From: Aspidiotus rigidus
Taxonomy: Eukaryota; Arthropoda; Insecta; Hemiptera; Diaspididae
Length of the DNA stretch: 64,000 nt
Assembly: GCA_035079385.1 (NCBI GenBank)
Contig: JAVHKY010000023.1
Coordinates: forward strand, 1,364,001-1,428,000
Direction of reading: 5' to 3'
Shown: one piece after another, positions 11,400 to 23,036 of the stretch
Layout of the letters: each line of letters opens with the position of its first letter
Numbering within the stretch: position 1 is the stretch's first letter
Notes under the pieces: model-generated
What the model saw: only the letters and a program-made list of their open reading frames with translations
What the model was told of the DNA's origin: nothing
Databases searched by the model: none
Made by a program: the position numbers and the translations under genes

Positions 11400-11766
11400 C
11401 GTAAATCTTATTCGTCTTATGGACCCCGTTCCTCCTTCTCAAAAATCCGGGATTTATAAGCTGGAGTGCGGGGATTGTAATGCAGAATACCTTGGTCAAA
11501 CCGGCAGAAAACTTCGCTTGCGCCTCCAAGAATATAAGCAAGCCTACACTAACGAAGATGAAAATCAATCCGCTTTCGCTGCACTCTGTCTGGAGACAAG
11601 TCATAATTATGCAAATAAATCCTCTTCTCTTCTTCACACCTGGACAAAAGGATACAATATGAATCGACTAGAAGCAGTAGAGACTATCGCTGCTGTCACG
11701 GCTGGACGTAACGTGTTAAATGATTTAAAATATACTTACATCAATCCGTTCATACAATTTTTCTAA
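11400..11766 (+). pseudogene. Penelope-like element, GIY-YIG endonuclease domain (fragment)
   Basis: The frame from 11419 has SGIYKLECGDCNAEYLGQTG followed by R.L..RL.E. This is the GIY-YIG nuclease core with the CX2C cysteine pair found in Penelope-like elements. The middle (H/N..S..F...C) and the end (LEAVETI, LN, YINPFIQFF) also follow the family layout. In complete elements the domain lies C-terminal to the reverse transcriptase and nicks the target DNA. Here only about 115 residues are open and no RT core precedes it. The sequence after it (11767-12180) is T-rich, non-coding, and probably the 3' part of the element. Confidence 0.8.
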
Positions 11767-12214
11767 AACTATCGACATCCACCCCCGGTTAATTCTTGAT
11801 GCGCTTAACTCCTCATTCTCTTCCTCTCATACACTCCGGCTACTGTTTTGCAAGATGATCGTCCGCGCACGATCGAAACCGGTCGACTTTTAACAAATTT
11901 GCAACAATTCGTTTTTCAGCTATTTCAGTTTCCAACGATCTCCCCTGTTTTTGTTTCTGTATTGTTTTTTCTTTGTTTTAACTCCCCGCGCTTTTGACTT
12001 TGTTTTGACTACTTTTTATTTTAACTCTTTTTACTTTAATAGTTTTTATTTTGGACCTTTTCTCATTTTTCAGCCTTCCTCTTTTGTTTTGGCTGGTCAT
12101 TTTAGATTTTCTAAATTATATATTTCGATACGTCGGTTCCATCGGTTCTCTTCTTAATAAACTTATTTAATTGGTTTGAGTTCTGTGTTTCCCGCTGTAG
12201 TTCTTTTGTGTGTT

Positions 12215-12570
12215 TCTACGTTACAGGCTTGTATTTCGACACAATTCCCACTACGATGGCTCGTACCCATGAGGAGAATATTCAATTAATTAATTTTTCT
12301 CCTCTGTTTTAAATCAAGAAGCAAAACTGGTCACTTACTTTGATGATATCGCTGACAATATTCAACTCTTGGTTCAGACAACAAACAAAACGATTGCAAA
12401 CTCATATGACAAACATGGAATTTACACCGGTCAAATCAATCCTCCAAGAAACTACTTCGAATCAAGCGAACCTCTGTCCCCAATATGCTTCCTCTATCAG
12501 AAACTCCAGACGCGCAGAGGTCATCCTCTCGTAACCTTGATTAATCCACACGCGCAACACTCACTCTAAC
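12215..12570 (+). repeat. Dispersed repeat, copy 2 (shared with 1598-1827)
   Basis: Plus-strand translation contains INPPRNYFESSEPLSPI and KLQTRRGHPL, matching the minus strand at 1598-1850 at residue level. The part at 12215-12310 also resembles, inverted, about 8465-8510. Short frames at 12340-12534 and 12369-12569 are fragments of this mobile sequence. The region from 12571 to 12795 shows nothing else. Confidence 0.5.
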
Positions 12571-12795
12571 CTCATCCGACACTCATCATTACCTTCATAA
12601 GTGCTTTCTTGGTCACATACAAGACCTTTCAGGTCCTTTCATTCTAGCCTCTGTGGACATCCTCTCCTCGCATATTGAAGGAAATTCCTGTTTTCCAGAA
12701 CCTCTGATTCACTCCATTTTCCACCGCAATCTAATTATGCGATATGTCAGCATTAAAACATTAAGAAGACTATTATGATGAACGAACAAGGTTTC

Positions 12796-13071
12796 CTATT
12801 CTTCTAACAGATTTAAAAGCCTGCCTTTGGTAGCTGAGTGCATGATATTTACATCTAAGATGTCGAAGTTGTGGTTTGAGTTCAAGTAATGTTTTGACAT
12901 TAGGCATTTATCTATAGAGTGGGCAGATTGCCCGATGTATAAAGCACCGCATGTACACTGCAGTCTGTAGACCCCACACCTTTGAAGGGGAAGTACAATA
13001 TCCTTGATGTTTGATAGATAGTTAATTGACATCAAGGTATAAAACGCTATCCGGTAGTTGTATCTGGTCAA
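12796..13071 (-). pseudogene. GIY-YIG domain fragment of a second Penelope-like lineage
   Basis: Minus strand: LQRCGVYRLQCTCGALYIGQ, then a short helix and an H..N..F segment ending LLNLLEE before a stop. The G-V-Y-x-L-x-C...Y-I-G-Q core is clear, but the sequence differs strongly from the copies at 11419 and 32660, so it comes from a different element family. The rest of the element is not recognisable. The region 13072-13326 holds nothing clear. Confidence 0.65.
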
Positions 13072-13326
13072 GATATGAGTGATTTTCTAAGAGGTGCGGT
13101 TCTCGAAGTTGCGGCAGCGATTCACTGGAAGGTCGACATTGGTATGGAAGGAGGACCGTTGTTTAATTTTTTATAATGCTAACGGCCCATAATCTTCTTG
13201 GAAAAAGAAAACCCATTACAGGATGTGAGGCCATTCCAGAAGATTCGAGGCGGGCCATGAAGACCGCGGCGACCAATGACGACAGAGAGCCGCCCACAAA
13301 GGCAGACTTTTAGATCCACTAGAGAA

Positions 13327-13744
13327 CAGCAGTTCTCAAACTTTTGTGGATGACGATCCAATTTTAAAATTGGCTCTTTTTTGGCGATCCTCTTTTCTCT
13401 TTACAGAAAAGAAGGCAGTGAATGGATAAATGGGCGGTGGTATGATTCTGATAAGTAGGGGTGTGGGAGCAATGGCCTTGTTTTCTAAACTTAGCTGTAA
13501 CGGCAGGGACATCCACGTTAAAATTGGAAATTTTTAGACGCAACGATTGACTCAGTACTTTGTTTTCAAACCAGCCATGGCTGAGAAGCTTTCTTCACAC
13601 AAATACGAGGAGGAAAACGGCAAGAGTAGGTTCATAGCTTCTATTGACGTATTCTTTCCACTTTTTAAATTTCATTCGAATATTTTCAAAATTTTTCGCG
13701 ACCCACTTTGAATTCTTTCGCGATCCATAGTTTGACAACCGCTG
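13327..13744. mobile_element. hAT-like non-autonomous element
   Basis: The left end is CAGCAGTTCTCAAACTTTTG. The right end, read in reverse complement, is CAGCGGTTGTCAAACTATGG. CAG-GGTTCTCAAAC termini are typical of hAT elements. GCGATCC motifs flank inside both ends. The expected 8-bp target duplication is not clean (TTTTAGA occurs near both sides but not flush with the left end), so the exact borders are uncertain. No transposase pattern is visible. Confidence 0.55.
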
Positions 13745-16169
13745 TTTTAGACAGATAACTCCTCGTTTTGTACAAATAAAAGCCTAAATGAAAAGAAAAA
13801 ACTAGGGTCAATCTCATATGCCTAAGAATGCGCGTTTATTATGATAATCAAACTGGTGTAGTAATCCTATATTCGAAGATATGAAAATCTACAGAACCAA
13901 AGAATCACACCTCATTTTTCATACACAAAGAATTAATTAGACAAATTCCGAGTGCAGCCTAATCATCAAAGGCAAATACCGCGCATCAGTCTTTGAGTTC
14001 TTACACACTCGTAGAAATTTTTCTCCAGATACGATTTTACAATCGCTGATAAGTATATACTGTACTCGGGAAACAGAATATTTAGCGCATTATATTATTT
14101 CTTGTCGAGAATTTCGTAAGACGTCGACAAACGATGTATTTGGAATACGGTAGGAAAGCGTATTGTCGGACGAAAAAGCTGCAAAGGAAAGCTTAATGAG
14201 ATTGAGCCACTACCTTTCGCAATCTTCTTACCATTTTAATCTTCTTGGCGAAACGATTAGAATACGTCTTTGATTGTGTAAGACTCTTTCGTTTCTCACT
14301 TAGTCCGCTATTAAAAAGGAATTCGACGAAAATTTTACTATGAGGCGGATTTCAAAAATTTTGACGCAATTTACTTTCTTCTTTGATGTGTTTTTGCGTT
14401 GTATTTTACAAATAAAATTTTAAAGCAGGGCGTTACAATTTATTCCTTTTGCGCGGGAGAGAAGTGTAGGTGAAGAAAGAGCGAGAAAACAAACGTGGTA
14501 TTTTAACTCCGTGGAATGTTTTTTGTCTAACTTCTTCTCATTAGGCGCCCGTTTTTACTACTTATAAGACTTAAGGATCGACAATTATAGCGTATAGTCT
14601 TATCTTTTCTCCCTTGAAACACGTTCGGCAAGAAAAAAACTGCTTACTTTTGTGATAGTGATGACGGTGTCAAGAAATATCAACTTTAAATTTTCGACCT
14701 TACAAATTATTGATTTAAAAGACTTCCCGCTCCGAATTCGCTTTTTAATGTCTTTTTTCTGGTTATATAAAAACAGTTTCTGTCCGTCCTAAACTTTTAC
14801 TCCTAACTTTCAAATGACCAAAAGGCTAACTACTTTTATTTCTGATGAAATTTAGCTTCGAAACGAGTCTAATTGCGTAATGTTGTAGCATTAAACTATA
14901 TCTCTCTCTTCCACCGGATAATCTACCGACATTTTCATTCACTTAATTTTGACAAAAACGAAATGAAAATTGTGGGCTATCTAATCTTACAACAAGGTTG
15001 ACTCATTCGTTTCACTTTTTTTATTAATTTTTTTCTCAGAAGGATTTTTTCGTCGTTGTTCCGAAGATAAGCTGCTTCTTATATTTCGCTTTCAAAGGGA
15101 AATAAAGTATGCGAATTAGGAGACAAAACTTCGGAAAACCGTGGCAAAGCTTTAGAATGATGACAAGACGCTCAAAAAAGATAATCTTGATAGAAAGCAG
15201 GAGTTTGTTGGAATGTGTTAGGATTGGTGTCAGAAACAACCAAAAAAAAAACTTGAGACTTCCCGCCTCGCCAGGAGTGTCGAAATCCTCGATTATTTAC
15301 ATCATCGATTATTCGACTTAGCCTAAATAGGCTAAACCATTTCTTTTCTCGACCTTCTTTCCACTGAAATAATTGGCATCTCATCACAAATTATTCTTAA
15401 GAATTTATTATGGATATCACTGACTCTCAATATCACTCAAAATACCAAAATCGTGACACGCATTCCGACGTCATCCGAATTTATCAAAAATCGACATCCA
15501 AATTTATCAAGATCGGCAATCATCCAAATGGAGCCCGAAGAGGTTATCATTAGCCTGCAAGAGGCAAAGTACTGATTTACTGACCTTTTCGTACATAATG
15601 AATTCTTGTTTCGATCTACCAACTCCGAAAGACTTCTGCGAGATCATTGTCGTGTACCTCTAAATTTACATTCTTCAAATACGACTCAGATAACTTTTGT
15701 CTTCGTAGAAGATAGCTTTGGTCGAGTCGAGATGGAATCTAAGCAACCTCCACTAAGCGCCTCTGACTCTTCTTCAGTAACCATCTTTAGATTACATTTA
15801 GATCTTTCTGAATTAGTATTTACTCTACCAGATGTAGACTGACGGACTTCTTTCGTTTTCTGTCCGTTAGGAACTTCAAGATAAATCAGAGAAACGGCAC
15901 GATCAACTCGTAAATTTACAAAATTAAACTCGTTGTACAGATTTCGATTTATAATTATTATGTAAATTTGTTAACCTAAAACCAATTTTCTTTCTTAAAC
16001 TCCCTCAGAACTTGTCGTGATTTCCCTGCTAGGTCAAGTCTTCAAATCTCGTACGATCCACGGCAAACCGCGAGATACAAATCACGACAGGGCTCTGCCC
16101 CCTTGGACCCCCCGTTTTAAGGCGTGGAATGGTATTTGTTCTAACTAATGACTAACAAAGGAGTGGAAA
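13745..16169. other. Intron sequence, no gene recognised
   Basis: Mostly AT-rich and non-coding. The segment near 15200-15230 (GTTGGAATGTGTTAGGATTG) recurs inverted at about 20633-20655, so part is repeat-derived. Frames at 15036-15239, 15109-15321 and 15606-15842 show no family pattern. The stretch CAGGGCTCTGCCCCCTTGGA at 16087-16106 resembles the GC-rich ends of dispersed repeats in insects. Confidence 0.35.
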
Positions 16170-19100
16170 TATTTTTTCATATGTTAGGCCTAGTATAATG
16201 AAAGTAGGGAAAGTCGAAATTTCTTGGTACCAAGGTCACTGATAACGTCATCAGGAAACTAGCTTTTGGGGGCCCTTTTGTTGGTCTAGTTTTAGGTATA
16301 ATAGAGTATAACCTAGTGTACTGCATGTTAGGCCTGAGTACTAGAACAGGAAGGTCGAAATTTTTTCAAGGTCACTGATGACGTCATCAGCAAACTAGCT
16401 TTTTGGGCTCTTTTGTTGGTCTGGTATAATAGTATGTACTGCATGTCAGTTCTGTATACTGAAGAAGGAAGGTCAAAATTTTTTTGTCAAGGTCACTGAT
16501 GACGTCATCATCAGCAAACTAGCTTTTTGGGCTCTTTTGTTGGTCTGGTATAATAGTATGTACTGCATGTCAGTTCTGTATACTGAAGAAGGAAGGTCAA
16601 AATTTTTTTGTCAAGGTCACTGATGACGTCATCATCAGCAAACTAGCTTTTTGGGCTCTTTTGTTGGTCTGGTATAATAGTATGTACTGCATGTCAGTTC
16701 TGTATACTGAAGAAGGAAGGTCGAAATTTTGTTGTCAAGGTCACTGATGACGTCATCAGCAAACTACCTTTTTGGGGCTCTTCTGTTGGTCTAGTTCAAG
16801 GTATAATAGTATGTGCTGCATGTCAGTTCTGTATACTGAAGAAGGAAGGTCAAAATTTTTTCGTCAATGTCACTGATGACATCATCAGCAAACTAGCTTT
16901 TTGGGCTCTTTTGTTGGTCTGGTATAATAGTATGTACTGCATGTCAGTTCTGTATACTGAAGAAGGAAGATAAAAATTTTATCGTCAAGGTCACTGATGA
17001 CGTCATCATCAGCAAACTAGCTTTTTGGGCTCTTTTGTTGGTCTGGTATAATAGTATATACTGCATGTCAGTTCTGTATACTGAAGAAGGCAGATAAAAA
17101 TTTTATCGTCAAGGTCACTGATGACGTCATCATCAGCAAACTAGCTTTTTGGGCTCTTTTGTTGGTCTGGTATAATAGTATGTACTGCATGTCAGTTCTG
17201 TATACTGAAGAAGGAAGGTCGAAATTTTGTTGTCAAGGTCACTGATGACGTCATCATCAGCAAACTAGCTTTTTGGGCTCTTTTGTTGGTCTGGTATAAT
17301 AGTATGTACTGCATGCCAGTTCTGTATACTGAAGAAGGAAGATAACAATTTTATCGTCAAGGTCACTGATGACGTCATCATCAGCAAACTAGCTTTTTGG
17401 GCTCTTTTGTTGGTCTGGTATAATAGTATGTACTGCATGTCAGTTCTGTATACTGAAGAAGGAAGGTCAAAATTTTTTTGTCAAGGTCACTGATGACGTC
17501 ATCATCAGCAAACTAGCTTTTTGGGCTCTTTTGTTGGTCTGGTGTAATAGTATGTACTGCATGTCAGTTCTGTATACTGAAGAAGGAAGATAAAAATTTT
17601 ATCGTCAAGGTCACTGATGACGTCATCATCAGCAAACTAGCTTTTTGGGCTCTTTTGTTGGTCTGGTATAATAGTATGTACTGCATGTCAGTTCTGTACA
17701 CTTAAGAAGGAAGATAAAAATTTTATCGTCAAGGTCGCTGATGACGTCATCAGCAAACTACCTTTTTGGGCTCTCGTTGGTCTGGTATAATAGTATGTAC
17801 TGCATGTCAGTTCTGTATACTGAAGAAGGAAGGTCGAAATTTTTTTGTCAAGGTCACTGATGACGTCATCATCAGCAAACTAGCTTTTTGGGCTCTTTTG
17901 TTGGTCTGGTATAATAGTATGTACTGCATGTCAGTTCTGTATACTGAAGAAGGAAGGTCGAAATTTTTTTGTCAAGGTCACTGATGACGTCATCATCAGC
18001 AAACTAGCTTTTTGGGCTCTTTTGTTGGTCTGGTATAATAGTATGTACTGCATGTCAGTTCTGTATACTGAAGAAGGAAGATAAAAATTTTATCGTCAAG
18101 GTCACTGATGACGTCATCATCAAACTACTAGCTTTTTGGGCTCTTTTGTTGGTCTGGTATAATAGTATGTACTGCATGTCAGTTCTGTATACTGAAGAAG
18201 GAAGGTCAAAATTTTTTTGTCAAGGTCACTGATGACGTCATCATCAGCAAACTAGCTTTTTGGGCTCTTTTGTTGGTCTGGTATAATAGTATGTACTGCA
18301 TGTCAGTTCTGTATACTGAAGAAGGAAGGTCAAAATTTTTTTGTCAAGGTCACTGATGACGTCATCATCAGCAAACTAGCTTTTTGGGCTCTTTTGTTGG
18401 TCTGGTATAATAGTATGTACTGCATGTCAGTTCTGTATACTGAAGAAGGAAGATAACAATTTTATCGTCAAGGTCACTGATGACGTCATCATCAGCAAAC
18501 TAGCTTTTTGGGCTCTTTTGTTGGTCTGGTATAATAGTATGTGCTGCATGTCAGTTCTGTATACTGGAGAAGGAAGGTCAAAATTTTTTCGTCAATGTCA
18601 CTGATGACGTCATCATCAGCAAACTAGCTTTTTGGGCTCTTTTGTTGGTCTGGTATAATAGTATGTACTGCATGTCAGTTCTGTATACTGAAGAAGGAAG
18701 ATAAAAATTTTATCGTCAAGGTCACTGATGACGTCATCATCAGCAAACTAGCTTTTTGGGCTCTTTTGTTGGTCTGGTATAATAGTATGTACTGCATGTC
18801 AGTTCTGTATACTGAAGAAGGAAGGTCGAAATTTTTTCGTCAAGGTCACTGATGACGTCATCATCAGCAAACTAGCTTTTTGGGCTCTTTTGTTGGTCTG
18901 GTATAATAGTATGTACTGCATGTCAGTTCTGTATACTGAAGAAGGAAGATAAAAATTTTATCGTCAAGGTCACTGATGACGTCATCATCAGCAAACTAGC
19001 TTTTTGGGCTCTTTTGTTGGTCTGGTATAATAGTATGTACTGCATGTCAGTTCTGTATACTGAAGAAGGAAGGTCGAAATTTTGTTGTCAAGGTCACTGA

Positions 19101-19260
19101 TGACGTCATCAGCAAACTACCTTTTTGGGGCTCTTTTGTTGGTCTAGTTCAAGGTATAATAGTATGTGCTGCATGTAAGTTCTGTATACTGGAGAAGGAA
19201 GGTCAAAATTTTTTCGTCAATGTCACTGATGACATCATCAGCAAACTATCTCCAGGGGCT
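16170..19260. repeat. Satellite array: 25 units of about 124 bp
   Basis: Unit anchors (the GGTCAC or TGTCAC motif) lie at 16234, 16370, 16491, 16615, 16739, 16869, 16989, 17113, 17237, 17361, 17485, 17609, 17733, 17852, 17976, 18100, 18224, 18348, 18472, 18596, 18720, 18844, 18968, 19092 and 19220. Spacing is 124 bp for most pairs. Each unit reads TCAAGGTCACTGATGACGTC, then ATCA, GCAAACTAGCTTTTTGGGCT, and GTATACTGAAGAAGGA. The CRE palindrome TGACGTCA is perfect in 22 of 25 units. Two unit types mix, one with GGTCAAAATTTTTTTGTC and one with GATAAAAATTTTATC. The first and last units are the most divergent, as expected for unequal exchange. The open frame at 17766-17984 is an artefact. Confidence 0.95.
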
Positions 19261-19420
19261 CACTCGCTCCGCTCATTCGCCCCCTTCTTAATCTAGTACC
19301 AGTCTAGTATAATGAAAGCTGAAGGTCGAATTCTTTCCAAGTCCTTACAATAGGTCAAGGTCACTGATGACATCATCAAGTGTGACAGTAGCCGTGATGA
19401 TCTTTTGTGGCAAATTTCAC
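19255..19420 (+). repeat. Dispersed CRE-family repeat bordering the satellite
   Basis: GGGGCTCACTCGCTCCGCTC, then GTCTAGTATAATGAAAGCTG, AAGTCCTTACAATAGGTCAA and GGTCACTGATGACATCATCA. This is the single-copy form of the family seen at 3900-4130 and 6330-6430. It continues the satellite unit, which points to the satellite arising from inside such a copy. Confidence 0.6.
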
Positions 19421-22400
19421 AGGACGAACCTCTCAAAACTTTCGGAGGTTTTCCTTTAAGGTTTTTTTGTAACGGTTTTTTCGTGCAAATTTTTCAAGAG
19501 TATTCAAGATTCCAATTTCAATTCTCAATACTAAAACCAACTCGACCCACAAGCAGGTTCCCTATGTCCCTCCTTTAACTCCGTTAAGGAAGTCGTCGTT
19601 TTTTTCTAGCTGAAAAACTCACTCGCTGCGCGTGTTCGTCCCCCCCCCCCTCCTCTCGTTAGCACGATACAAGACTAGAATAATTGTATCGGCAGCCAGG
19701 ATCGAAAATCTGCTTCTTTGACTTCTTGTACTGTTAAATGGGTCCGCAACACTTGACAGCTCCTCCTTCTGTAGGACGTTGATACGGAACGGTTCACTTT
19801 TCTTACAAATCGCCAATGTGGTTTCACACCCACTGATCGCATGGGCGAATAATAGATTTTTTTCAATATGAGGTTTCTCCTCGCGGATTTCTTTAATGGA
19901 GTGTTCCCCCTAGAGGGTTTCATGAAATTCATCTTATTGTCGCACGAGGGAGGAGTGTTTGCGATTAATAGCACCAGCAAGTGCATTTCTTCACCAACAA
20001 GCATGACTTGACTTTCCACAGAGGCAAGCTCTGCACTATCGCACTACTGAGAAAAATCATGGTTAATTTTCCAAAATTTTGTTGTGAACGGCGCCGAAGA
20101 ACGAAAATGTAGTAAAAAATACTACATTTACGGTAAATTCTACAAATCGTTGTATTTCATCTCAGAAATATTATTGTAGTTTTCACTATTTTTTTGAAGA
20201 AAAATGACGTAACGTTACTCTTGGGCGCACATTACTATAGGTGGTAAGAATTTTCGTTGAAAAAATTTTTTCTAGTTCAGAAGATCCGCGTCATCTTCAG
20301 TTTGTTCAACCATGTGGTGTCTTTCTTCAAATTTTTGATCGTGGAGGTTCAGCAGTTCTCCCTTGTTTCGATTGCTGACCGTAAACTGATCCTCAACTGA
20401 ATTGATGTGGCTGTATCGGTGTTCTTATTCCGCAACTTTTGAGCTTTTCTTTAAATTTTCTCCGTACCCATCAGACACAATGGTCGAATTTTGTCCATAA
20501 TTGCGTCCTACATAGGCAACGTTTTTATCTTCTGCTCAATGCGTATTTTTCGAAATATTGACAAAAAATGAAATTTGGGAGGCTAAAACGTGTCACAGAA
20601 AGTTTTCACATTCACTTTAAGGGTAAGTACCAATCCTAACACATTCCAACAAACTCGCTCGTCTTTTTAGCTGAAGTTGAACTTCAGTCGAAGATATACT
20701 CTGTTTTATCTGATAAATAAGTACCTTATAATCACTTTCTGCCAAGATATGTATCTTCAAAATACGGTCACGATCCTTAATTATGGAAATCTGCTTCAAT
20801 CTGATTTTGCGCTGCTTACTCAAAATCTCCTTCATAAACGACTGTAAACTCTTTGACTTCAACTTTCAAACTACGTATTACTCGAGAAATTGAGAAAATG
20901 ATTTTATTTTACTAATTCGTAATGTCGGTAACGTATATCGTAAGAGGTGAGCATTAGTAGAAAACAGTACCTAGTTTTCTTTATGGCAGTTCGACATTTC
21001 GTCGCCGTTCTCCAAAATTACTACTTTTCCAGGGCTTTCAGCGTTTTTAAAACGCCCAGCGCTGGCAAACGCTTTTTCAAAAATCTTATATTTATGAAGG
21101 AGGGTTTCATGAAATTATAAAGAAAACCAAGAGAATTAGTCGGTTTTCATTAGCAATAACTTCTTGTTTTTGCGGAATATGAAATGACATGATAATGAAA
21201 ATTTGACTGTATAAACCCTACGCATAAACCGAGAGTAATAAACAAAACGAGAGAAAAGAAGAAGCAAGAGCGTCAATGTGACAATCGTAAAGCCCTTAAT
21301 TTTTCGAAAAAGATGAAATTTTTAGAATTTCCAGCTCGGAATTATGAAGCGTTATGGAGAGACGTGGTTCAGTTCTTTAGCTTGGGAAATAAAGAGTCCA
21401 TAAAATAACAGAAAAAAAAAAACTGGTTCTTCGAAGAACTTTTCACCTTGAAGAACACACGCAAAAGGCAATTGAAAACTCGATTAAACATCGTAATTTT
21501 TTGGTAAATGTAACCAAAATTAACTACCTACATAAGTTATTCATCATCTAACGTAAATTTTGCAACGAAGTTTTTACTCACGTTACCGTACGTTCTAAAA
21601 TTATGTAATGTGAACAAAATTTGCTACTCGTGACACAAACAGTGTTGCAAAATTTTCATTTTGTCTCAAAGTGCCAGCATGTTCAAAAATCTCCAAAATT
21701 TATTCAAAAGATTGTAAAGAATTTTCAAAACATCGCCATTATCGCCAAAAATTGCTGGCGGCGCCAATCGCAATTCTACATTTCCAACCTTCTGAAAAAC
21801 CACCACAGTTGGAACAACTGACAACACCGATTTCTTCATTTCTTTTATGGTAATGATGTAACCTTTCTTCCCTTTTTCTCTACTCGAGTAAGAAACGCAA
21901 AGGGAGCGCAAAAGGGCATGATAAAAAGGTGATTATGATTTATTTTTAGCAGAATAACATGCCTACAACTGGATCAGAACCCAAGTATAAAATGCCTTCG
22001 AACGGAACAAATTTAGTGCGAACTACCATTTGACTGATAACAACATTTTGGTCCACCCAGAATATGATGATAAAGAGCTTTATATGATAGGAGAGACTGT
22101 CGAGGTACAGATAATGATAAGAGGGGGCAGAGAAAAATTTTGGCTCTTGAGATGATGATGAAAAGGCATAAAATTTTCTAACTCTCAATGAGACCTAATG
22201 CGTCTACTAATAAGACTAGCCGTTTCCCATAGACCTGCACCTGCGAAGCTTTTTTTTTCCAAAGTGGTTTCTAAAGTGATACTCTTTTGCTGGAAATTGA
22301 AAAAAAAAAATTGTGAATCTGCGGTTCCGTACAATGAGAGACCGCATTCTCAGAGGAAAAATGAGAAAAAATATAAGACATGTGTCATGAAATCTCTGAA

Positions 22401-22522
22401 CATCCAAAATTAAGTAGACTTATATCGATACCGTTCACAAATCAAAAATTTTAATACTAGAAACACTAATCACCATCGCAGAATTATATAAGAAATTGGG
22501 AAACTCCGGAAATTGTACTATC
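19421..22522. other. Intron sequence, no gene recognised
   Basis: AT-rich. The minus-strand frame 19675-20019 (SVGVKPHWRFVRKVN, then SYRRRSCQVLRTHLTVQE) has a somewhat protein-like character but no family I can name, and it has no further extension. A self-complementary CTGAAGTTGAACTTCAG lies near 20672. Other frames (21621-21911, 21946-22188, 22198-22413) are unconvincing. Confidence 0.35.
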
Positions 22523-22530
22523 TCTTTGAA
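22523..22530. repeat. hAT target-site duplication, left
   Basis: TCTTTGAA here and an identical TCTTTGAA at 27281-27288 directly flank CAGGGGT termini. A perfect 8-bp duplication is the hAT signature. Confidence 0.9.
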
Positions 22531-22678
22531 CAGGGGTTTCCAACCTTTTTTGAGGGCGGGCCGAATTCAAATTTCCTCTCGATTGCGCGGACCTAGAGAG
22601 ACAGAGAAACAAAAGTGAAATGGAGAATAAATGAAATTAATTGACAATGCTTAACCGCTAATATTGCAGTACAATTCA

Positions 22679-23011
22679 TTAGCACTTTAATGTTTTGTTG
22701 CTCAAAATATTAACAAAATCATGCTTAAATTTTGTCGTTCCTATCAATAGACTCGCTTCCAAATGTTCATCCGTCAAGTTGGTCCTGTATTTTGATTTCG
22801 TGAATTTCATTCTTGAAAAGATTTGTTCTCACAAATAAGTTGAACTGAAGAGCGAGATCACTGCGGAGGCTAAATCTCTGAGGTTTGGTGTTTTGCGTAA
22901 AAGTTTTGGATATCCTTATTCTGGAAGCTTGTAGATCTCTTTTGACTGCAGTTCAATAACTTCCATTTGAAGACCAAGAGGTGAATCTTCAACTACTGCA
23001 GCAAACGGGTT
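22679..23011 (-). pseudogene. hAT transposase C-terminal dimerisation domain (hATC)
   Basis: One minus-strand frame reads NPFAAVVEDSPLGLQMEVIE, a middle with PNLRDLASAVISLFSSTYL, then EQIFSRMKFTKSKYRTNLTD and EHLEASLLIGTT to a stop at 22679-22681. The pattern -L-S-x-F-x-S-T-Y-x-C-E-x-x-F-S-x-M-x-x-x-K-S-x-x-R-x-x-L-T-D-E-H-L is the hATC domain. Two in-frame stops (after LPE and in place of the expected Cys before EQ) inactivate it. Confidence 0.85.
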
Positions 23012-23021
23012 TTAAAAAATT

Positions 23022-23036
23022 CTAATCTTTGAAGAT
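23022..23036. repeat. LINE target-site duplication, 3' side of the LINE
   Basis: CTAATCTTTGAAGAT here equals 26931-26945. The pair marks both ends of the LINE inserted into the hAT transposase sequence. Confidence 0.85.

Noticed and set aside
11266..11637. 123-residue minus-strand frame
   Set aside because: Antisense to the GIY-YIG fragment and the 118-bp repeat; the plus strand has the conserved motifs.
11951..12157. 68-residue aromatic-rich open frame
   Set aside because: T-rich low-complexity sequence after the Penelope GIY-YIG fragment; repeated FYFNS words only.
17766..17984. 72-residue open frame in the satellite
   Set aside because: The frame is internally repeated with the 124-bp period and exists only because one unit lost a stop.
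16170..19260. Regularly spaced repeats resembling a CRISPR array
   Set aside because: The units are about 124 bp and similar along the whole length; there are no unique spacers, no cas genes, and the genome is eukaryotic.
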